From positions 59,418 to 123,417 of the forward strand of contig NZ_QXFJ01000010.1 in NCBI RefSeq assembly GCF_003584165.1: 64,000 nucleotides of DNA, written 5' to 3'. The notes below the pieces were generated by a model. It worked only from the letters and a program-made list of their open reading frames with translations. It made no database searches and had not been told where the DNA came from. This document shows, piece by piece, positions 44,162 through 51,419 of this stretch (the stretch's first letter is position 1; every line of letters begins with the position of its first letter). The stretch comes from Flagellimonas aequoris (GTDB lineage: Bacteria > Bacteroidota > Bacteroidia > Flavobacteriales > Flavobacteriaceae). Position numbers and translations under genes: made by a program.

Positions 44162-45304
44162 TTATCTGGAAACCCTTACCTCCCCACTCATCAACTTGGG
44201 CAGCAGCGTATCCCGCAGGGCCGTAAGGGTGCGGATTTGGGTTTGATTAAATTTTATTTTTTCAAATATGGACCCAACCGTTTTGTCAAATAGCTTGATA
44301 AGCTCCGTAGGAGGGATAAATATTGGATGTTCATGAATGTGATTTCTATTTAAAGTAGGAACCGCTGAACCTGCATTAAAGCTTTTAATATCAATTGTTC
44401 TCAAGAGAAAATAGGCATAGAGTGGCGATGATTTCTTAAATTCCTTAACAAAGAGAGAGGTGTTCAAAGGCCAAAAATCCTCGGATATATAGTAAACATT
44501 TCCTAAAATCCCACTACGCCCCGTAGTCACACCAGGCCCCTTAACTTTTGATTCTATGTGACCACCACTTTCTCCACTTGCAGCATAGATTGGAAATGGA
44601 CCATCAACACGTTTTTGCTTTGGTAAATCAAACCCTCTTTGTAAGATAAACAAGTCTTTTAAAACTCCTTCCTCCCAATCCTCATCCCCTTCCCCCTTGG
44701 CTCCGCTCAGGGAGCGCTCCACAAACCACTGCCGAAACAGCGTCTCCGCCATGTGCTCCAGGGTTTGGTTTTGGCGGTGCAGCAGGTCTATTTTGTCGTC
44801 TAAGCTTTTAAGAACTTCAACTATTTTCTTTTGTGTTTCCCAATCTGGAATCGGAAGCTGCAATGTTTTTAAACTTGATTGATAAATGGCCGGAATAGAA
44901 CTGCCACTTGAAATTGAAAGGAGTTTAGACCTGCCAAAAGACGAAGCCAGGTAATAAAAGCCATAAAGTGGCAAAACGACACCCTTTGAACGTAATAATA
45001 CTACGGAAGGGTTTAGTGTACCTTCACCATATTCTTTATGATAAATCCCAACCTCTGCTAAGTTTCCTCTACAAACAACTAAAACATCTTCGGGTTTGAG
45101 CATTATTTCAGGTGATTCTTCATATTTCTCTCTGCTAAGATGTTTGACTTCAGAAAGGTCAAGAAACAGTTCAGAGTTTATTTCCCTTCCACCAACAACA
45201 ATAGGGCCTGAATCCACTAAATCAGTTCTTTTGTAGCCCTTCCAACCAATTCTACCCTGAACATGGAAAAGTTCTTCTATAGAATATTCCTTCCACTCAC
45301 TCAT
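44162..45304 (-). CDS. hsdS: Type I restriction-modification specificity subunit HsdS
   Basis: Recognises the split DNA target through two target-recognition domains (TRDs) separated by conserved helices. 380 residues. TRD1 starts at 'SEWKEYSIEELFHVQGRIGW', the central helix is 'WETQKKIVEVLKSLDDKIDLL' with 'QNQTLEHMAETLFRQWFVE', TRD2 follows, and the C-terminal repeat 'IRTLTALRDTLLPKLMSGEV' closes the protein. The linker after 'FRQWFVE' has an unusual 'RSLSGAKGEGD' encoded by a palindromic insert (44690-44720). The start overlaps the small preceding gene by four bases (ATGA). The recognised sequence cannot be read from here. Confidence 0.93.
   Translation of the reverse strand: MSEWKEYSIEELFHVQGRIGWKGYKRTDLVDSGPIVVGGREINSELFLDLSEVKHLSREKYEESPEIMLKPEDVLVVCRGNLAEVGIYHKEYGEGTLNPSVVLLRSKGVVLPLYGFYYLASSFGRSKLLSISSGSSIPAIYQSSLKTLQLPIPDWETQKKIVEVLKSLDDKIDLLHRQNQTLEHMAETLFRQWFVERSLSGAKGEGDEDWEEGVLKDLFILQRGFDLPKQKRVDGPFPIYAASGESGGHIESKVKGPGVTTGRSGILGNVYYISEDFWPLNTSLFVKEFKKSSPLYAYFLLRTIDIKSFNAGSAVPTLNRNHIHEHPIFIPPTELIKLFDKTVGSIFEKIKFNQTQIRTLTALRDTLLPKLMSGEVRVSR
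44690..44720 (-). repeat. Short palindromic in-frame insert in hsdS
   Basis: On the coding strand GGAGCGCTCC (perfect palindrome) is followed by CTGAGCGGAGCCAAGGGGGA. CTGAGCGGAG also occurs in the intergenic repeats. It encodes 'RSLSGAKGE' between TRD1's helix and TRD2. Insert boundaries are inferred, not proved. Confidence 0.5.
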
Positions 45305-45570
45305 CTAGTTGAACTTTTTGAAGGTTGAGCGCCACTCCATTGCACATCTATATGGGTTCCATAATCTCTTACCCGAAAACTAATGTTGTTTTTATTGGCC
45401 AAATCACTTCCATTGAACGTATAGGTTTTCTTAAAATCTTTACTTTCATGACCTACCTCAACAAGTAATATGTCGTCTGCCAACACTTTGGCTACATCTA
45501 CTCTGTAATTAAAGGAAGTGGCCTTTCTAGTACTTGGTCGTATTGTCCGTTTCCTGACTATTTCCGCCAT
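45301..45570 (-). CDS. Uncharacterised small protein between hsdM and hsdS
   Basis: 89 residues from the ATG at 45570, one base after the hsdM stop, and overlapping hsdS by four bases (ATGA). The peptide opens 'MAEIVRKRTIRPSTRKATSF', is rich in Lys/Arg, and ends in the Ser-rich 'GAQPSKSSTR'. Alternating hydrophobic residues ('DILLVEVGHESKDFKKTYTF', 'NISFRVRDYGTHIDVQWSG') suggest a small beta-protein. I recognise no family. Tight coupling suggests an accessory of the methylase or specificity subunit. Confidence 0.75.
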   Translation of the reverse strand: MAEIVRKRTIRPSTRKATSFNYRVDVAKVLADDILLVEVGHESKDFKKTYTFNGSDLANKNNISFRVRDYGTHIDVQWSGAQPSKSSTR

Positions 45571-45571
45571 G

Positions 45572-47173
45572 TCAATCAAGTTTAATTTTACTGAGATTTA
45601 CCTTGATCCGTTCGTTCAATTCGGCTTCTTCTTTAAGTTGGGCTTCAAACTCGGCCTTTAGGTTGGTAAAACGTTCGGCAAAGTCAAAGTCATCTTCTTC
45701 CTCTGCCAAGCCCACATAGCGACCGGGGGTGAGCACATAGTCCAGTTCGGCTACCCGTTCTTTGGTGGCGGAGGCACAGAAGCCTTTTATATCTTCATAA
45801 CCACCCCGCCCTTCGGATATCCCTCCATCAGAGGGGAATTTATTGCGCCAGTTGTGGTAGGTGTTGGCAATGGTTTGTATGTCTTCCTCAGAAAGTACTT
45901 TGGTTCTGCGGTTTATCAAATGCCCTAAGTTGCGGGCATCAATAAAGAGAATTTCGCCTGTACGGTCTCTTTGACCACCCCGTCCTACGGACACCCCTCC
46001 GGAAGAGGGGAATTTTCCAGTTTTGTCACGGCTCATAAACCAAAGCGAAGCAGGGATTTGGGTGTTCAAAAACAACTTGGCAGGCAGGTTTACAATACAG
46101 TCGATCAAGTCCGCTTCCACCAATGCTGCCCTAATGTCGCCTTCCCCTCCACTTTTGGATGTCAAGGCCCCTTTGGCCAACACAAAACCTGCCTGTCCAC
46201 TTGGTGCCAAGTGGTACAGGAAATGTTGGATCCAAGCGTAATTGGCATTTCCTGATGGTGGTGTGCCGTATTTCCAACGACCATCAGTACGCAATAGATC
46301 ACCACTCCAGTCACTCACATTAAACGGTGGATTGGCAATGATGTAATCGGCTTTCAGGTCTTTGTGGGCATCGTTCAAGAACGAGCCTTCATTGTTCCAC
46401 TTTACCTGCGAGCTATCAATGCCCCTAATGGCCAAGTTCATTTTGGCCAATCGCCAAGTGGTTTGGTTGCTTTCCTGCCCGTAAATGGAAATATCATTGA
46501 TTTTCCCTTGGTGGCTGGTCACAAACTCCTCCGACTGCACAAACATTCCACCCGAGCCACAGCAAGGGTCAAATACTCGGCCTTTGTAAGGTTCCAGCAT
46601 TTCAACCAAGAGTTCAACAACGCTTCTTGGCGTATAGAACTGTCCACCCTTTTTTCCTTCTGCCAGGGCAAACTCCCCAAGGAAGTATTCAAATACGTGT
46701 CCGAGGACATCCGCACTTCGGGCTTTGGCATCACCCAAGGCAATGTTCCCAATCAAGTCAATCAGTTCTCCCAAACTGGTTGGATCTAAATTTTGGCGTG
46801 CATACACTTTGGGCAGTACTCCTTTTAGAGATGCATTTTCACGCTCTATGGCATCCATGGACTCATCAATGGACTTTCCTATCGTGGGATGCTTCGCATG
46901 ACTTTGAATAAAACGCCATCTGGCCGATGGAGGAACAAAAAATACATTTTCAGCCTTGTACTCGTCTTTATCCTCGGGATCAGCCCCGGCATATTCTCCT
47001 TTGCCGGATTTGAGTTTGTCGTAGAGCTCTTCAAACGCATCCGAGATGTATTTCAAGAAAATCAGTCCAAGCACAATATGTTTGTATTCCGCGGCATCAA
47101 TGTTTTTTCTCAGCTTGTCGGCTGCTTTCCAGAGTTGTTTTTCCAAGGGTTCCTCAGAGATAGTTTTGGCCAT
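45572..47173 (-). CDS. hsdM: Type I restriction-modification methylase HsdM
   Basis: Adenine-N6 methyltransferase that modifies the target and forms the core with HsdS. 533 residues, longer than usual. The N-terminal helical domain includes '[20 protein letters not shown]'. The AdoMet motif is '[13 protein letters not shown]' (about 204) and the catalytic motif is NPPF in '[13 protein letters not shown]' (about 283). Two repeats in frame add '[13 protein letters not shown]' (about 387-400) and '[13 protein letters not shown]' (about 445-458) in otherwise normal sequence. It is the first gene of the operon on this strand; an operon promoter must lie in 47174-47348, where I see no clear motif. 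Confidence 0.94.
   Translation of the reverse strand: MAKTISEEPLEKQLWKAADKLRKNIDAAEYKHIVLGLIFLKYISDAFEELYDKLKSGKGEYAGADPEDKDEYKAENVFFVPPSARWRFIQSHAKHPTIGKSIDESMDAIERENASLKGVLPKVYARQNLDPTSLGELIDLIGNIALGDAKARSADVLGHVFEYFLGEFALAEGKKGGQFYTPRSVVELLVEMLEPYKGRVFDPCCGSGGMFVQSEEFVTSHQGKINDISIYGQESNQTTWRLAKMNLAIRGIDSSQVKWNNEGSFLNDAHKDLKADYIIANPPFNVSDWSGDLLRTDGRWKYGTPPSGNANYAWIQHFLYHLAPSGQAGFVLAKGALTSKSGGEGDIRAALVEADLIDCIVNLPAKLFLNTQIPASLWFMSRDKTGKFPSSGGVSVGRGGQRDRTGEILFIDARNLGHLINRRTKVLSEEDIQTIANTYHNWRNKFPSDGGISEGRGGYEDIKGFCASATKERVAELDYVLTPGRYVGLAEEEDDFDFAERFTNLKAEFEAQLKEEAELNERIKVNLSKIKLD
45800..45840 (-). repeat. 41-nt palindromic repeat in frame in hsdM (copy B)
   Basis: ACCACCCCGCCCTTCGGATA...GAGGGGAATT, 41 nt, matches the hsdR cassette ends with few differences. 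It encodes '[13 protein letters not shown]' in HsdM. Confidence 0.85.
45974..46014 (-). repeat. 41-nt palindromic repeat in frame in hsdM (copy A)
   Basis: ACCACCCCGTCCTACGGACA...GAGGGGAATT, 41 nt, the same family as the hsdR cassette termini. It encodes '[13 protein letters not shown]' in HsdM. The flanks read DKTG and DRTG, which resemble a duplicated target. Confidence 0.85.
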
Positions 47174-47348
47174 TTAGTTATCTAATTAAATTTTGGGGGA
47201 GTTGGTAAAAGATTACCAATTTAACCATTCTCCATCAAACAAAAAACAGAAACCCGTAACCGGAAAAAATTCCAATGGTGATTAGGGATTTGCTCTAAAA
47301 CGGCTATGAAATTTTGGCAGCAAAACAAGGGGAAATGCGCAAAATGGG

Positions 47349-48482
47349 TTATTCCTCCAATTTGCCTGCCTCCTTCAACATTTGCAACACTTTTTCCTTG
47401 GGAAGGGCTTCGATTTGGTGCCCATCCCGTCCGGTCAGGGTCTCGGCGGCAAAAAGGGAATTAAGAATGGCTTCTTCCGTGGCCTCGATGGTGGCTAAAA
47501 ACAAGGGAGTCATGGCTTCATTGCGCAAAGTAGGCACCGTCTGAATCGGGTTTTTACTTTCGTAGGGAATACGACATTCCTCTGCAGTAGAAACGGCTAG
47601 CACGTAATCACCACTTCCGTTGCTCGCAATGCCTCCTGTTCGAGCTAGGCCCAGCATCGCCCGTTTGGCCAAACGTTCCAGGTTTCGGGCATCCAAAGGC
47701 GCATCGGTCAATACCACCATCATACAGGAACCGTTAGGGGAATATTTAAAACTGTCGGAATACTGCCCCAATTTTTTGCCGACTTCCAGTCCGGTCACTT
47801 GCAACAATCCGCCAAAATTGGTCTGCACCAATACGCCCACGGTATAGCCTCCGGACTGTTTCGGCAAGACTCGAGAAGATGTGCCTATACCTCCCTTAAA
47901 ACCAAAACAAATGGTTCCGGTGCCTGCACCCACGTTGCCTTCGGCAACAGGTCCTGTTTTAGCATTTTGAATGGCTTGCAGCACATCAGCTTCGGTAACA
48001 TGTCGCCCTCGAATATCATTGAGGTAGCCATCGTTGGTCTCGCCCACCACAGCATTAACCGAACGAACTTCCTCATTCCCGGATTGGTTTAAGGTGTATC
48101 CAATGACTGCGTTAACGGCCGTGGGGACACTCAAGGTATTGGTTAGGATGATGGGCGTTTCCAGATTCCCCAATTCCTTCACTTGGGTATAACCGGCCAA
48201 TTTGCCAAATCCGTTGCCCACATAAATGGCCGCAGGCACTTTTTCTTGAAAGATGTTTGCGGAGTGAGGAAGAATGGCGGTTACCCCTGTTCTGATGGCG
48301 TCGCCCTCAATCAAAGTTGTATGGCCCACCTGAACGCCAGGGACATCGGTAATGGCATTGAAGGTTCCGGGGTGGAGCACCCCAATGGCTACTCCGTGGT
48401 CTCTAAGTCGGTTTTGTGACATGGTGAGTAATGGAAATAGGATCAGGAAAAGAAAAGATAAGGTATGGTGTTTTCTTGTCAT
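47349..48482 (-). CDS. Secreted P1 family (DmpA/BapA-like) aminopeptidase
   Basis: Ntn-type, self-processing aminopeptidase of the P1 family. 377 residues with a signal peptide ('MTRKHHTLSFLFLILFPLLT'); a start five codons upstream is also possible. Seen: 'FNAITDVPGVQVGHTTLIEG', 'VGAGTGTICFGFKGGIGTSS', and the autocleavage site G|S in 'PNGSCMMVVLTDAPLDARNL' with the nucleophile near Ser252. It is separated from the hsd operon by 175 bases in which I see nothing special. It probably releases N-terminal residues from peptides in the periplasm. Confidence 0.9.
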   Translation of the reverse strand: MTRKHHTLSFLFLILFPLLTMSQNRLRDHGVAIGVLHPGTFNAITDVPGVQVGHTTLIEGDAIRTGVTAILPHSANIFQEKVPAAIYVGNGFGKLAGYTQVKELGNLETPIILTNTLSVPTAVNAVIGYTLNQSGNEEVRSVNAVVGETNDGYLNDIRGRHVTEADVLQAIQNAKTGPVAEGNVGAGTGTICFGFKGGIGTSSRVLPKQSGGYTVGVLVQTNFGGLLQVTGLEVGKKLGQYSDSFKYSPNGSCMMVVLTDAPLDARNLERLAKRAMLGLARTGGIASNGSGDYVLAVSTAEECRIPYESKNPIQTVPTLRNEAMTPLFLATIEATEEAILNSLFAAETLTGRDGHQIEALPKEKVLQMLKEAGKLEE

Positions 48483-48557
48483 TTGGGTTGATGGCATATG
48501 GCCTTCAATTTAACCATTATCCATCAAAAAGGAAACCCCTAAAGCCCATGTTCCGAG

Positions 48558-48590
48558 AGAAAAAAGAAAGGGGCCTAGGCCCCTGGAAAA
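48558..48590 (-). terminator. Terminator after the DUF4440-like gene
   Basis: AGGGGCCTAGGCCCCT (48569-48584) is a perfect 16-bp palindrome. On the minus strand it is followed by TTTCTTTTTT. It lies about 30 bases beyond the stop of the gene at 48616. Confidence 0.75.
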
Positions 48591-48615
48591 TAAAGCGTGG
48601 AAAAATATACTGCGG

Positions 48616-49056
48616 TTACTCCACTTTACACGAAGTGTCCGCAATGATCTTCCACGCTCCATCTATTTTTTTGAGCACCAACATAAAAATGCCTTGGATA
48701 TCGCCCACCGGTCTGGTTAGATGGTATTCTCCCATTACGGTGTAGGCATCATCATTGATTTTGGAAATGTCGTTGGTGACGAATTCCAAATGGCCAAAAT
48801 GTTCTTGGGTCGGATAACTTTTTTTGTATCGTTCCAAGGTACTTTGCCAACCTTTTATCACACCAGCACTGCCGTAAAAGGTCAGCTCATCGGATTTCCA
48901 ATAGGTTTCCATAAACAGCTCAATATCAAAATTGTTCCAAGCTGTCTGCTGGGTGGAAAGTACTTGCGCAATGGCTGCCCTTTCCTCTTGTTCATTCGAA
49001 GTCTGAGCAACACAAAACAGGGGCAGCACAAAGAGGAGGCACAACACTTTTTTCAT
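48616..49056 (-). CDS. Secreted NTF2-like protein (DUF4440/YybH type)
   Basis: 146 residues with a signal peptide ('MKKVLCLLFVLPLFCVAQTS') and an NTF2/SnoaL-like fold: 'AIAQVLSTQQTAWNNFDIEL', 'FMETYWKSDELTFYG', 'VMGEYHLTRPVGDIQGIFML', 'DGAWKIIADTSCKVE'. The fold binds small molecules or acts as an enzyme in relatives, but the role here is unknown. It follows the Gfo/Idh/MocA gene by 21 bases. Confidence 0.85.
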   Translation of the reverse strand: MKKVLCLLFVLPLFCVAQTSNEQEERAAIAQVLSTQQTAWNNFDIELFMETYWKSDELTFYGSAGVIKGWQSTLERYKKSYPTQEHFGHLEFVTNDISKINDDAYTVMGEYHLTRPVGDIQGIFMLVLKKIDGAWKIIADTSCKVE

Positions 49057-49077
49057 CTCTGATGCTATTTGAAACTT

Positions 49078-50505
49078 CTAAAAGTTACGATAATCCCCGG
49101 CCAAATATTGGTTGGCCTTTTCTTCCTTGAACTTGGCGGTTTCGGCATCCCAGTGCAACGTTTCACCAGGGAAACGACCTGCAATAGTACCCAAAAGAAT
49201 GGTTTCGGTCAACCGTGCCGCATAATTGAACGGGGCAGAAGTTTCACCTTTGCCCAAACAGGCATCCACAAATTGGTGGTAATGCTTTGGACCTTCGGTT
49301 TCATAATTTCGGATGGGCTCGCCCAAATTGTTTTCCTTGGAAACCTTGGCAATTTCTTTGGAGATATCCACATATTTGCCCTTTCTGATTTTCTTGGGCA
49401 ATTGCATGAAGTGCGGAAGCAACAATCGTCCTTTCTCACCAACGAACATGGCCCCTTGATCAGGAAGCTCATTTTCGGCGGCAACCTTGGCATCCAACGA
49501 CATTTTATCCTTCATGCTTTCCTCTTTGGAAACTTTGCCGTCTTTTCCCATGGTCATACCAGGCAATAAAAGGTCTTCACTCAAAGCAGGAGCTCCAGGA
49601 CCGTCATACCAGACCCATTTTAGGGTTTCGGTGGTGTATGGGGTTTGAGGAAATTCATAAGTTACCGTATTGTGTTCCGGATATCCAAAACCGTTGGTAG
49701 GGCGGCATTCTGTCATGATGGTTCGGGGAACATCCAATTGCAAAGCATTGTATGGGGTATCGAAAATATGGACACCCATATCGCCCAAAGTGCCACAACC
49801 ATAATCCATCAATTTTCTCCAATTGCCTGGGTGGTACATGCCATCTTTATAGGGTCTTTCTTTGGAAGTGCCCAACCAAAGGTTCCAGTCCAATTGGGTA
49901 GGAACCGGGTCTTCTCCTTGTGGTAAGGGACCATCATACCCCCAGTTTTTAGGCGACCAGGCATGTACGGTATGTACTTTACCAATAATACCGGATTGAA
50001 TGAGTAAGGTGGCCAATTTATAATCGTAAAAAGAATGCACCTGGATGCCCATTTGGGTGACCAGGCCTTTTTCGGCGGCCATTTTTTTCATGGCCCGTGA
50101 CTCGGAAACGTAATGGGTCAAAGGTTTTTGACAGTACACAGGCTTGTTCATTTCCATGGCCATCATGGAAGCTGGGGCATGGGTATGATCTGGCGTGGAA
50201 ACGATCACGGCATCGATCTCATCTCCCATTTCTTCCAACATGGCGCGATAATCAAAAAAGATGCGGGCCTTGGGGTGCAGTTTGTGGGCAGCGGCCAGGT
50301 TTACGGCATCCACGTCGCAGAGGGCCACCACATCCACCGAGGCATGCGATGAAATCGCCTTGAGGTCCTCGCCCCCCATATTCCCGACCCCGATATGGGC
50401 CGTACGTAATCTATCAATGTTCATGGAGCCCTTTAAAATGGATGGGGCCAACATGATTCCTAGTGCGCCAACACTACTTTTCTTAATGAATTCGCGTTTG
50501 TTCAT
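49078..50505 (-). CDS. Gfo/Idh/MocA family oxidoreductase with Tat-like leader
   Basis: 475-residue NAD(P)-dependent oxidoreductase of the Bacteroidota extracytoplasmic type. The N-terminus 'MNKREFIKKSSVGALGIMLA' resembles a Tat or twin-basic leader. The Rossmann motif is 'AHIGVGNMGGEDL', and the catalytic-loop motif is 'KPVYCQKPLTHYVSE'. The C-terminal half has the family's alpha/beta domain ('HVHAWSPKNWGYDGPL'-type: 'AWSPKNWGYDGPLPQGEDP'). It lies 14 bases after the DUF1080 gene. Together they suggest periplasmic oxidation and cleavage of sugars by the 3-keto route. Confidence 0.9.
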   Translation of the reverse strand: MNKREFIKKSSVGALGIMLAPSILKGSMNIDRLRTAHIGVGNMGGEDLKAISSHASVDVVALCDVDAVNLAAAHKLHPKARIFFDYRAMLEEMGDEIDAVIVSTPDHTHAPASMMAMEMNKPVYCQKPLTHYVSESRAMKKMAAEKGLVTQMGIQVHSFYDYKLATLLIQSGIIGKVHTVHAWSPKNWGYDGPLPQGEDPVPTQLDWNLWLGTSKERPYKDGMYHPGNWRKLMDYGCGTLGDMGVHIFDTPYNALQLDVPRTIMTECRPTNGFGYPEHNTVTYEFPQTPYTTETLKWVWYDGPGAPALSEDLLLPGMTMGKDGKVSKEESMKDKMSLDAKVAAENELPDQGAMFVGEKGRLLLPHFMQLPKKIRKGKYVDISKEIAKVSKENNLGEPIRNYETEGPKHYHQFVDACLGKGETSAPFNYAARLTETILLGTIAGRFPGETLHWDAETAKFKEEKANQYLAGDYRNF

Positions 50506-50519
50506 GTTCGTTTAGTAAG

Positions 50520-51311
50520 TTATAATTTTTTGATTTTGATATTTCGGAACCATATAGGACTGGAATGGTCCTGCAAGGCAATATAGCCTGTTTTGAATTT
50601 ACCATAATCCGGGGCGTTGTCCCATTTTCCGGAAGCCTTTTTGGCATTCCATTCTTCGGACCAAGGCACAAATTCCAATAATTTTTTACCGTTGAGCCAA
50701 TGCTCCACCTTTTCAGGGGTAAACACGATCTTGGTAGTGTTCCATTCCATGACAGGGTTCAGCTGCTTTTGCGATTCGTCCGCCACGTGCATGGCATAAT
50801 CGGCACCAGTTTTCTGCCAATCTTGGAGCAACTCAGGATGCTCGGCGCCAAATTGGGAATTGTACCCTACCAGATCATGGATGTTGGCATAGTTCTCGTC
50901 GTCGATCAACTGATATTCGGGGGCCACAACAGGTGGACCGTCGTAGCCTTCCTTCACATGGTAAAAAATGCCGCTGTTTCCACCTTCGGGGATTTTCCAT
51001 TCCAGGTACAGTTCAAAATTATCGAACTCCTCGGCACCGTAAAGAATGTCCTTTCCACCGGTGTAATTCTGTTCCAGACCCAATTCCGTATCAAAGGTGA
51101 GGGTGCTGTCTTTTATCGTCCATCCGGGAGGGAGGGAATCCATGTTGTATCCGCGCCAACCTTCGAGACTGCTGCCGTCAAAAAGAGTGATCCATTCGGA
51201 TTCTTTTTCAGCATTGGTGTCGGTGGTTTCAGGTTCATCCGTGGGCTTGGATTGATTCTTACAGGCTAGAACAAGTAAAAAAAGAAGGGAAAGCTTTAAA
51301 ATTTTAGACAT
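50520..51311 (-). CDS. DUF1080 (3-keto-disaccharide hydrolase-like) lipoprotein
   Basis: 263 residues, lipoprotein leader to 'VLAC' with Cys17. The DUF1080 jelly-roll fold is seen in 'ITLFDGSSLEGWRGYNM', 'DNFELYLEWKIPEGGNSGIF', 'LNPVMEWNTTKIVFTPEKVE' and 'GYIALQDHSSPIWFRNIKIK'. Family members cleave 3-keto-glucosides made by Gfo/Idh/MocA oxidoreductases, matching the next gene. It is divergent from the first BNR gene. Confidence 0.92.
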   Translation of the reverse strand: MSKILKLSLLFLLVLACKNQSKPTDEPETTDTNAEKESEWITLFDGSSLEGWRGYNMDSLPPGWTIKDSTLTFDTELGLEQNYTGGKDILYGAEEFDNFELYLEWKIPEGGNSGIFYHVKEGYDGPPVVAPEYQLIDDENYANIHDLVGYNSQFGAEHPELLQDWQKTGADYAMHVADESQKQLNPVMEWNTTKIVFTPEKVEHWLNGKKLLEFVPWSEEWNAKKASGKWDNAPDYGKFKTGYIALQDHSSPIWFRNIKIKKL

Positions 51312-51419
51312 GGTTTAGTTGTTGGTATTTATTCTGATGGGTTAAAGTACAAAATATTGATTAACTTTTTTTGCACCATTTTCATTACATTTAAGCCTGA
51401 CTAACTCAACACTTTAAAA

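Noticed and set aside
47174..47348. Promoter of the hsd operon
   Set aside because: No TAnnTTTG and TTTG pair at proper spacing on the minus strand could be made out, so no site is reported.
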